A DNA stretch of 64,000 nucleotides from Gardnerella vaginalis ATCC 14018 = JCM 11026 (GCF_001042655.1 NZ_AP012332.1:744001-808000), one strand, 5' to 3'. Positions 1 through 10,293 are shown, counted from the stretch's first letter. Notes: generated from the sequence alone by a model not told the origin. Numbers and translations are program-made.

Positions 1-2262
1 GTTTACATAATTGCATCCGCATATGGAACCTTATCTAGACTAAGTCGCGCAATACAATCAACTGGAATTTTTGATTTTGTACCGATTCAATCGCAAATAG
101 TGGACGGATTCATAGATGAACAAAGTAAAATCGCTATTCTTACAGAAAGAGATTTGACTGGAAAAACATCTTCTGCAAGCGCGCTTAAAACTCCTAGGAG
201 AAGACGAAAATCAATAGACCTTCTAGATCTTAAACCAGGCGATTTTGTTGTTCACGATCAGCATGGAATCGGCAAATTTATAGGCATGAGGCAGCGAAAT
301 ATAAAAACCTCAAGTGGAGAAGCTACTCGTGAATACTTGGAAATTGAATACGCGCCAAGTAAACGTAATGCGCCTGCCGACAAGCTTTTTATTCCAACCG
401 ATCAACTCGACTTGGTTAGCAAATATATTGGGGCTGAAATTCCAAAGTTAAACAAACTTGGAGGATCAGATTGGGCTGCTACAAAGGCAAAAGCTAGAAA
501 GCATGTTCAAGAAGTTGCAGAGGATTTAATCAAATTATATTCAGCCAGAGCATCTACTAAAGGTTTTGCCTTCAGCTCTGACACTCCGTGGCAAAAAGAG
601 CTGGAAGATGCATTTCCGTATCAAGAAACGCCGGATCAGCTTACTACTATTGACGAAGTTAAACAAGATATGCAGAAGCCAATTCCAATGGATAGGTTGA
701 TTTGCGGAGATGTTGGGTTTGGTAAAACGGAAATTGCTGTTCGAGCTGCATTTAAAGCTGTTCAAGACGGTAAACAAGTAGTTGTTCTAGCGCCAACCAC
801 TCTTTTGGTTCAGCAGCATTACGAGACTTTTACTAACCGTTTTTCTGGCTTCCCTGTAACAGTTGCCGCAATGAGCAGATTCCAGAGTGCAAAAGAAATA
901 GACGCTACAATGCAAGGAATAGAATCCGGGCAAGTAGATGTTGTTGTTGGAACTCATAAACTTTTAAATCCAAATATAAAATTTAAAGATTTAGGATTAG
1001 TGATTATAGACGAAGAACAACGTTTTGGTGTTGAGCACAAGGAGACTTTGAAAGCTCTACGAACAAATGTAGATGTGCTTAGCCTTTCTGCAACGCCTAT
1101 TCCTAGAACGCTTGAAATGGCTGTTACGGGTATTCGTGAAATGTCTACGCTTGCTACGCCTCCAGAAGATCGTCTACCAGTCTTGACTTATGTTGGAGCA
1201 TATGAAGATGCACAAGTTGCAGCCTGTGTTAAACGTGAATTATTGCGTGGAGGACAAGTATTTTACGTTCATAATCGCGTAGAAGATATTAGTAAAATTG
1301 CCTCTAATATTCAAAAACTTGTGCCAGATGCTCGAGTGGCGATTGCACACGGAAAAATGGGCGAGAAGCAACTTGACACTATTATTCGTGATTTTTGGCA
1401 TAGGGATATTGATGTTCTTGTTTGCACTACGATTATTGAAACAGGATTAGATATTTCTAATGCAAATACGCTTATTGTAGATCACGCTGACAGATTCGGT
1501 TTAAGTCAGCTTCATCAATTACGAGGGCGAGTTGGCAGAGGTCGTGAGCGCGCATACGCATACTTTTTGTACGATCCTACTAAGCCTATGACTCAGCAGG
1601 CTCACGACAGGCTTGCAACAATCGCTCAATATACTGCTCTTGGCTCTGGTTTTGATGTTGCTATGAAGGATTTGGAATTGCGCGGAACTGGCAATTTGCT
1701 TGGAGATGCTCAGAGTGGGCATATTGAAGGAGTCGGATTCGATTTATATGTTCGGATGGTATCTGAAGCTGTTGAAAAATATAAGGAACCAGATCATAAA
1801 GAGTCCATATCTGTTTCTATTGATTTGCCAATAGAAGCCTCAATTCCAGTATCTTATATTGATTCAGATAAATTACGTTTGGAAGCTTATAGGAAGCTTG
1901 CTGAGGCTCAGAATGATGAAGACTTAAAAGAGATTTTCAATGAGTTAAGCGATAGATATGGAAATCCTCCTAAATCCTTACAAACATTATTTGATGTTGC
2001 AAGATTACGTTTTAAAGCTAAACAAATGGGTATTAATCAAATAAGCATGCAAGGTAAAACTGTGCGCGTTATTGGCGTAGATCCAGCTCAATCTGTTTGG
2101 ATGCGTTTGAGTAGGATCTACAGGGGAGCACAGTTTAAGCCTGTAACCCACACAATGATTTTTCCATCTCCTTTTGCGTCTGTTTTAGGGGATTCATCGT
2201 CTATGAGTGAAAAAGAGATAGTCGAATGGGCTAAGCAACTTTTAGAAGACATTGATTGGTAA
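1..2262 (+). CDS. mfd: Transcription-repair coupling factor Mfd, C-terminal part (5' end outside window)
   Basis: Mfd is a DNA translocase that pushes stalled RNA polymerase off lesions and recruits UvrA. The reading frame is open from base 1, so the gene starts upstream and the first in-window Met (nt 100) is not its start. Visible in order: the end of the N-terminal UvrB-like region; a CarD-like RNA-polymerase-interaction domain beginning near nt 232 (KPGDFVVHDQHGIGKF); the translocase Walker A GDVGFGKT at nt 706-729; a DEEQ box followed by RFGVEHK; the SATPIPRTLEM motif; the second RecA lobe with QLRGRVGR; and a C-terminal TRCF domain. It converges on thiZ with a 33-nt gap. Nothing is broken in the visible part. 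Confidence 0.96.
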   Translation, partial: VYIIASAYGTLSRLSRAIQSTGIFDFVPIQSQIVDGFIDEQSKIAILTERDLTGKTSSASALKTPRRRRKSIDLLDLKPGDFVVHDQHGIGKFIGMRQRNIKTSSGEATREYLEIEYAPSKRNAPADKLFIPTDQLDLVSKYIGAEIPKLNKLGGSDWAATKAKARKHVQEVAEDLIKLYSARASTKGFAFSSDTPWQKELEDAFPYQETPDQLTTIDEVKQDMQKPIPMDRLICGDVGFGKTEIAVRAAFKAVQDGKQVVVLAPTTLLVQQHYETFTNRFSGFPVTVAAMSRFQSAKEIDATMQGIESGQVDVVVGTHKLLNPNIKFKDLGLVIIDEEQRFGVEHKETLKALRTNVDVLSLSATPIPRTLEMAVTGIREMSTLATPPEDRLPVLTYVGAYEDAQVAACVKRELLRGGQVFYVHNRVEDISKIASNIQKLVPDARVAIAHGKMGEKQLDTIIRDFWHRDIDVLVCTTIIETGLDISNANTLIVDHADRFGLSQLHQLRGRVGRGRERAYAYFLYDPTKPMTQQAHDRLATIAQYTALGSGFDVAMKDLELRGTGNLLGDAQSGHIEGVGFDLYVRMVSEAVEKYKEPDHKESISVSIDLPIEASIPVSYIDSDKLRLEAYRKLAEAQNDEDLKEIFNELSDRYGNPPKSLQTLFDVARLRFKAKQMGINQISMQGKTVRVIGVDPAQSVWMRLSRIYRGAQFKPVTHTMIFPSPFASVLGDSSSMSEKEIVEWAKQLLEDIDW

Positions 2263-2295
2263 AAATTAATAGGTGAATTTTAAATAGTGGACATG

Positions 2296-3036
2296 TCACT
2301 TTAAGGCAAGTCTTAAATCATCTTCAATAGAAACATGATTTGTAGGTCTTCCTTGCGAATCAACACTGCTCCTATCGATATTCCATTGCCTTGATATTAC
2401 GCCATTTTGAAGCATTAGAATACGATCTGATAATCTTACAGCTTCCGCAATATCGTGAGTAACCATGATTGTGCTCCAGCCGTTTTGTGTTCTTAGCTTA
2501 GCTAGAAGATCTTGCATGTCTAGTCTTGTTAAAGCATCTAATGCGCCGAAAGGTTCGTCTAAAAGCAATAGCTCTGGGTTTCTTACTAATGCTCTAGCTA
2601 AAGAGACGCGTTGAGCTTGACCGCCAGAAAGTTGAGAAGGCCATTTATTGGCGTATTCTTCTAATTGCATTTTGCTAAGAGCATTATTTGCAAGTTTTTT
2701 AAGATTGTTTTTACTGTCTGAAAGACCAAAAACAACGTTTTCACCAATTTTTAGCCATGGGATTAATCTTGCATCTTGGAATCCTATAGCCTGCATGTCT
2801 GTAACGTTTATACTGCCGCTTGTAGGTTTTAATAAACCAGATATTACTTTAAGAAGCGTTGTTTTTCCGCAACCTGATCTGCCAATAAGTGAGACAAACT
2901 CGCCTTGCTTAATGTTTAAATTAATATCTTTCAAAACCTTATAAGTGTCGTCAAATGCTACTTCAATATGCGTTAAAGAAACACAGTAGGAATTGTTGAC
3001 ATTATTAGCATTATTTTCATTGTTTTGAATGTTCAT
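2296..3036 (-). CDS. thiZ: ABC importer ATPase, thiamine-precursor type (ThiZ-like)
   Basis: ATP-hydrolysing subunit of an importer of the SsuB/TauB/ThiZ group, 246 aa. Walker A (GRSGCGKTT) lies at about residues 52-60, the LSGGQ signature at 136-140 and Walker B (LLLLDEP) at 155-162, followed by the H-loop (MVTHD). The start has an AGGAG ribosome site close upstream. It is last in a three-gene minus-strand unit (thiX-thiY-thiZ). Sequence alone would fit sulfonate or taurine importers. The substrate call is an inference from the TPP riboswitch in front of the first gene, which in known systems controls thiamine or hydroxymethylpyrimidine transporters. Confidence 0.85.
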   Translation of the reverse strand: MNIQNNENNANNVNNSYCVSLTHIEVAFDDTYKVLKDINLNIKQGEFVSLIGRSGCGKTTLLKVISGLLKPTSGSINVTDMQAIGFQDARLIPWLKIGENVVFGLSDSKNNLKKLANNALSKMQLEEYANKWPSQLSGGQAQRVSLARALVRNPELLLLDEPFGALDALTRLDMQDLLAKLRTQNGWSTIMVTHDIAEAVRLSDRILMLQNGVISRQWNIDRSSVDSQGRPTNHVSIEDDLRLALK

Positions 3037-3094
3037 ATTAACTCCTACTGTGTTTTGATTTTGAAAATTATTTAGCGTATTTTAAAGGTTTAGG

Positions 3095-4099
3095 TTACTT
3101 GCTGCAATCCATTACGGAATCATCCAAGTTTGTTGGAGCTTGCTTAATTAAACCATATTTTACGTATTCTTTTGCCTGAACCTTCATCATTTCTAAGCCT
3201 TTCTTATCGATTGGCTTAATTGTTGGATTATCGAATTTTTCAATCTGCTTAATGATTGTGTCGCTTGCTCCAAGTTGCTTATAAGCATTCCCGATAACAT
3301 TCTTTTCTTTATGTGACTTATTAGCTTCGCGAACAAGAGCATTATACATTTTTTTAACGAGCTCAGGATGCTTCTTAGCAAATTTTCTAGAAACAATGTG
3401 AATGGTAACATTCATGTTGCCATACTTTTTAGCGTTAACAAGTAATTTTGACCCAGGGGTTGTCATCGCTGCAGCAAGATTCTGATCGAATGAGGAAATT
3501 GCATCAATCTGTCCAGATGTAAATGCTGCCTGGAAGTTCTTAGGGCTCATCTCTACTTTATGCACTTTAGAAACGTCTAATCCGCTTTTATCGAATGCGC
3601 GGTGAAGCATGTAATCGCCAGTATCACCGTTGTGAATAATAGCAACTTTCTTTCCATATAAGTCTTTTAGTGTTTTTGCGCCGCTTTTTGCGGATGCAAC
3701 GATTCCTTGAGAATCACCATTGTAATATTCGAGCGCAAATGCAACCCAAGGTTGACCTTCTGCAATCAAATCAATAAATCGTCCAGTTCCAGTAGTTGTT
3801 GCATCAGCGCTTCCGCTCATAACTGCGGTAAGACCATCAACTGGAGTGTATGGTCCAGTATAGGTGACTTTTGCTTTTCCAAATTCTTCCTGAAGGAATT
3901 TTTCATTTTTTAACGTTGTTAAATAGTTTGCTGTAGAAAGATAAGCAACCCTCATTATTCCCGTATCTTTGCTAGAAGATTGGGAGTTATTTGCAGGTTT
4001 TTGAGCTCCGCCGCAAGATGCAAGAGCGATAGTTGCGCAAAAAGCGCATATTGCTGCAATAGAGCGTTTGCTAGCAATTTGTATTTTGAAATTAGCCAT
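3095..4099 (-). CDS. thiY: ABC importer substrate-binding lipoprotein, ThiY/NMT1-like
   Basis: Extracellular binding lipoprotein, 334 aa. Residues 1-28 form a lipoprotein signal with lipobox LASC, so Cys29 would be lipidated. The body has the two-lobed NMT1/SsuA fold seen in thiamine-pyrimidine and sulfonate binding proteins, with typical stretches such as MRVAYLSTANYLT and the hinge region TSGQIDAISSFDQN. It starts at an ATG with AAAGGAG about 7 nt upstream. It sits between permease and ATPase genes. Because the unit begins with a TPP riboswitch, the likely ligand is thiamine or its pyrimidine precursor (HMP or a formylaminopyrimidine); this is inferred, since no ligand-contact residues were checked. 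Confidence 0.83.
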   Translation of the reverse strand: MANFKIQIASKRSIAAICAFCATIALASCGGAQKPANNSQSSSKDTGIMRVAYLSTANYLTTLKNEKFLQEEFGKAKVTYTGPYTPVDGLTAVMSGSADATTTGTGRFIDLIAEGQPWVAFALEYYNGDSQGIVASAKSGAKTLKDLYGKKVAIIHNGDTGDYMLHRAFDKSGLDVSKVHKVEMSPKNFQAAFTSGQIDAISSFDQNLAAAMTTPGSKLLVNAKKYGNMNVTIHIVSRKFAKKHPELVKKMYNALVREANKSHKEKNVIGNAYKQLGASDTIIKQIEKFDNPTIKPIDKKGLEMMKVQAKEYVKYGLIKQAPTNLDDSVMDCSK

Positions 4100-4152
4100 G
4101 ATTTGGCTCCTTTACCTTTATTTTGTGTTTTTCTTATTTGGTTTATTTGGTT

Positions 4153-4190
4153 GTTGATTAAATTTTGTTGATTAAATTTTTATAAAAATT
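4153..4190. repeat. 14-bp tandem duplication plus 16-bp AT palindrome between thiX and thiY
   Basis: GTTGATTAAATTTT occurs twice in tandem (4153-4166 and 4167-4180). It runs into a perfect palindrome, AATTTTTATAAAAATT (4175-4190). The 187-nt gap between thiX and thiY is otherwise AT-rich with no reading frame I would support. Function unknown. Confidence 0.6.
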
Positions 4191-4286
4191 GACTTATTTT
4201 TAAAAGTATCGTTAAAAGTATCTCTAAAATTCACAGAGGATTTTATAAATTCTTTATTTACGTGAATTTCTAAAATCAACTCTTTG

Positions 4287-5084
4287 TTAAGATTCTCTAT
4301 TTACTCTACGTTCTGGCATAAGCCAATATTCGAATATGTTTGCAGTAACTTCTGATCCAAGTCCTGCAATCGCATATAAAATAATGCATGCCATCATTTG
4401 ATCTGGTCTAAAGAATTGTTGAGCTCTAGAAAGAATATATCCGATTCCTATTGAAGAATTAACTGTTTCACAAGTAACTAAAGCAACCCATGCTACGGAA
4501 ATTGAAAATCGCAATCCTGTCATAAAATTAGCTAGTGTTCCTCGCATAAAAATTGTTGTAAAAACAGTCGATTTTTTAACGTTATAAGCCTTTGCAAGTT
4601 CTATTAGTTTAGGGTCAATGTTCCTTACTCCATCTCGAATATTGACATACATTGGTCCAAAAACACCAAGCGCTATAAGCATTATTTTCATCATTTCGTC
4701 CACACCGAGAAAAATGATCAATAAAGGTGCTAATGCTGGGAATGGGATGGATCTGAGCATATGACTTGGTTTATTTATTACTGATTCTCCTATTTTGCTT
4801 CCGCCAGAAATGATTCCAGATGGCAAAGCAAAAGCAATTCCTAAAAGAAGACCAGCTACAACTCTAAATATGCTTATTGCAAGAGACGGTAGTAATATTC
4901 CTTCGTTGTTTAAGTCAACAAATGCTTTTATTACCTCGATTGGAGATGGCAAAGCGCGATTTTCGGCAGGAGTTAAGGTTATTAAAAACCATAAAAAAAG
5001 AATCGCTATAGTAGAAAGCCAAGCTTTTAAAGAAATAAAAGCTTTATGATGCAGTTTTGCAATCGCGCTAAAAAGGTTATTCAT
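4287..5084 (-). CDS. thiX: ABC importer permease, thiamine-precursor type (ThiX-like)
   Basis: Membrane subunit of the importer, 265 aa, with about six hydrophobic segments and the cytoplasmic EAA-type loop (ELAKAYNVKKSTVF, about two thirds along) that contacts the ATPase. It belongs to the BPD_transp_1 family (SsuC/TauC/ThiX). It is first in the minus-strand unit. Its ATG lies four bases after the last paired base of the TPP riboswitch, and the apparent ribosome site (AAGGGAA) is part of the aptamer core, so translation should fall when TPP is bound. The family is certain; substrate assignment rests on the riboswitch. Confidence 0.85.
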   Translation of the reverse strand: MNNLFSAIAKLHHKAFISLKAWLSTIAILFLWFLITLTPAENRALPSPIEVIKAFVDLNNEGILLPSLAISIFRVVAGLLLGIAFALPSGIISGGSKIGESVINKPSHMLRSIPFPALAPLLIIFLGVDEMMKIMLIALGVFGPMYVNIRDGVRNIDPKLIELAKAYNVKKSTVFTTIFMRGTLANFMTGLRFSISVAWVALVTCETVNSSIGIGYILSRAQQFFRPDQMMACIILYAIAGLGSEVTANIFEYWLMPERRVNRES

Positions 5085-5087
5085 AAC

Positions 5088-5171
5088 GACATTCCCTTCG
5101 ATAGTTTTAGCTATATCAGGTTCGACGGGTATAATCTCAGCAATTACAATTAAATAATTGCACCCCGTGTC
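5088..5171 (-). promoter_or_regulatory. TPP (THI-box) riboswitch upstream of thiX
   Basis: Read on the minus strand, the conserved THI-box blocks occur in order: CGGGGTGC, TGCTGAGAT, ACCCGT, GAACCTGAT and the terminal GAAGGGAA. The closing helix P1 is GACA (5168-5171) with TGTC (5088-5091). The aptamer ends 4 nt before the thiX ATG and its GAAGGGAA block doubles as the ribosome-binding site. This suggests direct translational control rather than a separate terminator, and I see no T-run hairpin between aptamer and start. Confidence 0.93.
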
Positions 5172-5316
5172 AGTTTGTTATTATCGTATAAAGGCATGGA
5201 CAAATCGCGAAACGCTTAGATTATATAGGCTTGTATCTTTAACGACTTACGCTACGAAATAACGTCCATAAAACGCATTAATCTTGAATATGTTACACAA
5301 CCAACAAAATGAATAA

Positions 5317-6621
<1,305 letters not shown>

Positions 6622-6694
6622 TATACTAGGGCTTTTATAAGTTCTTCATAAGACTTGTTTAAGCTTTTTAAGCTTTGAGCTGAAGTTTATTTTT

Positions 6695-6730
6695 GGTCAG
6701 TCGCAATAAAATGCGGCTGGCCGTTTTTGT
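6695..6730 (+). terminator. Rho-independent terminator after eno
   Basis: GGTCAGTCGC and GCGGCTGGCC pair with GT wobbles around an AT loop, followed directly by TTTTTG. It lies 74 nt after the enolase stop. Confidence 0.88.
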
Positions 6731-6842
6731 ATATTTTCAATGATTTCTTAAAATTTTAAAAAAATTTTTCTAAAATTACTTTCATTATCTCCAGAATAGT
6801 GCTATTTTTATGAAAAACTAAAAACAGAAGGAGATGTTTCAT

Positions 6843-7757
6843 ATGAGAAAAGTCGCTGTTATAGGCATGGGTAATGTTGGTGCTGCAGTAGCCCATCAGC
6901 TCATTATTGGTGGTCACGTTGACGATTTGTATCTTTATGATTCAAATGAAGCAAAAGTTAAGGCTGATGCTCTTGATTTTGAAGATTCAATGGATAATGT
7001 GCCTTTTAACGTTAATATTACAGTAAATGATTATGAAGCATTAAAAGACGTAGAAGTAATCGTAAGCGCCTTGGGTCATATAAAACTTTTGGATGTTCCT
7101 CATCCAGATCGTTTTGCGGAGCTTAAGTATAACCGTAAAGAGGTTGCAGAAGTTGGTGCAAAAATTAAAGCTTCTGGATTCCATGGCGTTTTGATAGATA
7201 TCACTAATCCTTGTGATGCTATTTGCCAGCTCTACAAGGAAGCTACTGGGCTTCCATACGAAAGAGTTATTGGTACTGGCACTCTTCTTGATTCTGCCCG
7301 TTTGCATCGTGCTGTAGGAAAGTTCTTCGGAGTTCATCCTAAGGCAGTTAAGGGTTATAGTTTAGGTGAGCACGGCGATTCACAGTTCGTTGCATGGTCT
7401 ACGGTAAAAGTGTTAGAGCAGCCAATTACTGATCCTGCTGAGGAAAAGAACATTGACTTGGATGCTGTTGATGATGAAACTCGCGAAGGCGGTTTCACTG
7501 TGTTCTATGGAAAGAAATATACCAACTACGGTATTGCTGCAGCAGCTGTTCGTTTAGTGAATGCTGTAATGACGGATTCTAGAGAACAGATGCCTGTATC
7601 CAATTATCGTGAAGAATATCATTCTTATCTTTCTTATCCAGCGATTGTTGGTCGAGATGGCATTATTGAGCAGTGCAAGCTTGATTTGACTGAAGAAGAG
7701 TTGCAAAAGTTGCAGCATTCTGCAGATACGATTTTGAGCAAGGCTCAAATGGAATAG
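6843..7757 (+). CDS. L-2-hydroxyacid dehydrogenase of the lactate/malate family (L-2-hydroxyisocaproate or L-lactate dehydrogenase)
   Basis: NAD-dependent reduction of a 2-oxoacid to the L-hydroxyacid, 304 aa. The second ATG is chosen because AAGGAG (6828-6833) sits 9 nt before it but touches the upstream in-frame ATG (6834). The NAD motif GMGNVG, the substrate-Arg segment DRFAELK, the ITNP loop and the catalytic GEHGDSQFVAWST region are visible. From memory, whole segments (GNVGAAVAH, DRFAELK, GFHGVL, SQFVAWSTV, SYPAIIGRDG-like) resemble lactobacillar L-2-hydroxyisocaproate dehydrogenase more than bifidobacterial L-LDH. It may still act on pyruvate. It is monocistronic, with its own terminator. 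Confidence 0.88.
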   Translation: MRKVAVIGMGNVGAAVAHQLIIGGHVDDLYLYDSNEAKVKADALDFEDSMDNVPFNVNITVNDYEALKDVEVIVSALGHIKLLDVPHPDRFAELKYNRKEVAEVGAKIKASGFHGVLIDITNPCDAICQLYKEATGLPYERVIGTGTLLDSARLHRAVGKFFGVHPKAVKGYSLGEHGDSQFVAWSTVKVLEQPITDPAEEKNIDLDAVDDETREGGFTVFYGKKYTNYGIAAAAVRLVNAVMTDSREQMPVSNYREEYHSYLSYPAIVGRDGIIEQCKLDLTEEELQKLQHSADTILSKAQME

Positions 7758-7795
7758 TTGGGAATCTAAGTTTTAAAAGAATTTTGAGTATGATT

Positions 7796-7837
7796 TTGTG
7801 ACCAGCTCCTATATATGGATAGCTGGTCACAATTTTT
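7796..7837 (+). terminator. Rho-independent terminator after the hydroxyacid dehydrogenase
   Basis: Perfect 12-bp stem TTGTGACCAGCT / AGCTGGTCACAA with a 13-nt loop, followed by a T-run. Confidence 0.93.
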
Positions 7838-7942
7838 GTATTTTGGCGTGTATTTTGTTCATATTGTGTAATAATGATTTTTTAGGCTAAAAGTAAATAT
7901 AAGGTGTATTTACACGTCGAATATTTAAAGTAACTTAGAAGT

Positions 7943-8563
7943 ATGGTTTTGAGAAATCGCCGCACGGCAACAAGTACAGTTGATGAATCAAATCAGCCAA
8001 AGAAAAAAAGGCTGTTTTCTGGTTCGTTCGTATTTGTTTTTATGATAGTAGTGGCGTTTCTTTGTTCTATAGAATTTGTTTCAACAATTCGAAATTATGC
8101 GTTAAGCTTGGCTGAATTACACGCTTTGCAAAGAGATGAGTCTGCTCTAAAAGACAAAAAACAGGAGTTGGATAATAATATTGATCGTTGGAAAGATAAA
8201 GCGTATGTTACTGCACAAGCTAGGGATAGGCTAGGATTCATATTCCCTGGAGAGCAGGCTGTTAGAGTTGAACACCCAGAAGCTGTTACAGGAGTTGTGC
8301 CAAAATCATTTAATAAAGATGAATCACAGTATGAAGAAAGAAAAGCTCTTCCTTGGTATAGTGATTTGTTCTATTCTCTTCATAAAGCAGATAAGCCAGA
8401 TGATATGAGTATGAAATCTCAAAACGATGACGTTAACGATTCTAATAAAGATAAGACTTCTAAGCATAATAAAATGGATAAAAGTCGCCAGCAAAATGAG
8501 CATCAGAAAAATAAATCGTCAAAATCTACAGATAAGAAACAGAGTAATACAAGTAGACAGTAG
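7943..8563 (+). CDS. FtsB/DivIC-like septum formation initiator
   Basis: Bitopic divisome protein, 206 aa. A basic cytoplasmic head (residues 1-27) is followed by one membrane helix (about 28-48) and a coiled-coil segment (about 55-85, AELHALQRDESALKDKKQELDNN cut short here), then the typical FtsB element with ARDRLGFIFPGEQ. The C-terminal 70 residues are a Lys/Asp/Ser/Asn-rich tail of low complexity. In actinobacteria this gene usually stands between enolase and DUF501/Ppx, as here. No strong ribosome site is visible before the ATG. Confidence 0.88.
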   Translation: MVLRNRRTATSTVDESNQPKKKRLFSGSFVFVFMIVVAFLCSIEFVSTIRNYALSLAELHALQRDESALKDKKQELDNNIDRWKDKAYVTAQARDRLGFIFPGEQAVRVEHPEAVTGVVPKSFNKDESQYEERKALPWYSDLFYSLHKADKPDDMSMKSQNDDVNDSNKDKTSKHNKMDKSRQQNEHQKNKSSKSTDKKQSNTSRQ

Positions 8564-8623
8564 TAAGAAAATATTAAAGTACTTTATTTTAAAATCATGC
8601 AAATGCATAGGGGAGTTAAAAAC

Positions 8624-10252
8624 ATGGATTTGAATATACAATCCTTAGTGGATAGTTTGTTGGAAAACCCTGCAAGTGATGCAGATAAAGACATTGTTAA
8701 ACGTCAATTGGGAAGATTCCCTAGGGGCATGGTTGCAGTTGGAGCTAGATGCGCTTGTGGACGTCCTCTTGCTGTTATTACAAGACCATGCTTAGAAGAT
8801 GGAACTCCTTTTCCAACTACATGCTACTTAACAAGTCCAGAAGCGGTTAAAGCAGCTTCGCATCTTGAAGCACAAGGTTTTATGAAGGAATGCAACAATT
8901 TATTGAATAATGACAATGATGTTGCTAAAAAATATGAGCAGGCACATAAATACTATTTAGAGTTTCGTCACGAATTAGCTATTCGATTAGAAGATAGTGA
9001 AGAGCATATTAAAGATATGAGTGCTGGGGGTATGCCTGTTCGTGTTAAGTGTTTGCATGCCTTGCTTGCGCAAAGTCTTGTAATGGGCAAAGGTGTGAAT
9101 CCTATTGGCGATATGGTGTTAAGCAAGGTAAAAAATGAATTTGACCCTAATGTTTGTAAGTGCACTACTCCTTGGAGTGATGATGCTAATGAAATTGAAA
9201 CTGAGAAATTATTAAATACAAAATCTTTTAACACCAATACAATCGTTGGAACTAATAAATCGGTTTGCGTAGCAGCAATTGACTGTGGCACGAATTCGAT
9301 TAGATTAAAAATTGCAAAAGTTAATGCTAATGGTATGCGCGATGTTGTTCCTAGAATGCTTAGAGTTGTAAGGCTTGGTCAGGGAATTGACGAAACGCAT
9401 ATGTTTGCTGAAGATGCTTTGCAGAGAGTTAAATCTGCTGCCAAAGAATTTGCAAAAGTGCTTAGCGAACACAAAATAGATGCTATTCGTTTTGTAGCAA
9501 CATCTGCAACTAGGGATGCGCTAAATAGAGACATTTTTGAACAGATGATGTTTGATGAGCTTGGCGTACGCCCTGAAGTTATTAGTGGAACAGAAGAAGC
9601 TGCTTTGAGCTTTTTGGGAGCAACAAGTGTTGTTTCTAGAAAAGATTTGCAAGCCCCTTATGTTGTTGTAGATTTAGGTGGTGGGTCTACTGAGATTGTT
9701 CTTGGTGGAGACGGCGTGAATATTGCGGAAGATAAAGTGGATTCCGCGTATTCAATGAATATTGGTTCCGTTAGAATGACTGAGAGGCATTTGCATACAG
9801 ACCCTCCAACAGAAGAAGAAATTTCTTGTGCTATAAAAGATATTGACAAGAATATAGATGAAGCTTTTAAGCATGTTAACGCTGGTAAAGCTCGCACGAT
9901 TATTGGTGTTTCTGGCACTGTTACAACTATGGCAGCCCTTGCTATTGGATTAAAGCATTATGACCATAAGGCTGTTGATGGAGTAAAAATCGCGTTGGAT
10001 CAGGCATATACAGTTAATGACAGGTTCTTGCATATGACAAGAGAACGTAGGCGTACTTATACCACTATTCATCCTGGAAGGATTGATGTTGTTGGTGGAG
10101 GTGCAGTTGTGTTGAGTCGTGTGCTTGAACGACTTGCAAAAGCTGCATATGAAGACCATGGTGGAGTTCTAGATACTTTTGTTGCTAGTGAGCATGGTTT
10201 ACTAGATGGAATCACGTTAGATTTGGGTCGTAGAATTCTCGCCACACGCTGA
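8624..10252 (+). CDS. DUF501 domain fused to Ppx/GppA-type exopolyphosphatase/pppGpp phosphatase
   Basis: 542 aa from the ATG at 8624, chosen because GGGAG (8611-8615) precedes it by 8 nt; the upstream ATG at 8597 has none. Residues 1 to about 190 match the actinobacterial DUF501 domain (GRFPRGMVAVGARCACGRPLAV, then SAGGMPVRVKCLHALLA). From about residue 213 comes an actin-fold Ppx/GppA phosphatase: phosphate-1 AAIDCGTNSIRL, the SGTEEA segment, phosphate-2 VVDLGGGSTEIV and a late GVSGTVTT loop. In many actinobacteria these are two adjacent genes; here one frame covers both with no stop or frameshift. Role: polyphosphate or (p)ppGpp hydrolysis; the DUF501 role is unknown. Confidence 0.9.
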   Translation: MDLNIQSLVDSLLENPASDADKDIVKRQLGRFPRGMVAVGARCACGRPLAVITRPCLEDGTPFPTTCYLTSPEAVKAASHLEAQGFMKECNNLLNNDNDVAKKYEQAHKYYLEFRHELAIRLEDSEEHIKDMSAGGMPVRVKCLHALLAQSLVMGKGVNPIGDMVLSKVKNEFDPNVCKCTTPWSDDANEIETEKLLNTKSFNTNTIVGTNKSVCVAAIDCGTNSIRLKIAKVNANGMRDVVPRMLRVVRLGQGIDETHMFAEDALQRVKSAAKEFAKVLSEHKIDAIRFVATSATRDALNRDIFEQMMFDELGVRPEVISGTEEAALSFLGATSVVSRKDLQAPYVVVDLGGGSTEIVLGGDGVNIAEDKVDSAYSMNIGSVRMTERHLHTDPPTEEEISCAIKDIDKNIDEAFKHVNAGKARTIIGVSGTVTTMAALAIGLKHYDHKAVDGVKIALDQAYTVNDRFLHMTRERRRTYTTIHPGRIDVVGGGAVVLSRVLERLAKAAYEDHGGVLDTFVASEHGLLDGITLDLGRRILATR

Positions 10253-10253
10253 G

Positions 10254-10282
10254 TTGTTTTTAATTGTATTATATGGCATAAT
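10254..10282 (+). promoter_or_regulatory. Promoter of tRNA-Leu
   Basis: TTGTTT, a 17-nt spacer, then CATAAT. The -10 lies 11 nt before the tRNA 5' end. The -35 starts 2 nt after the ppx stop. Confidence 0.6.
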
Positions 10283-10293
10283 AATTGTCTGTT

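Noticed and set aside
2296..5084. Aliphatic sulfonate importer (SsuABC)
   Set aside because: Family resemblance allows it, but the TPP riboswitch in front of the permease argues for thiamine or its precursor.
6834..6842. Upstream ATG for the hydroxyacid dehydrogenase
   Set aside because: It abuts the AAGGAG site with no spacing; the ATG at 6843 has a 9-nt gap.
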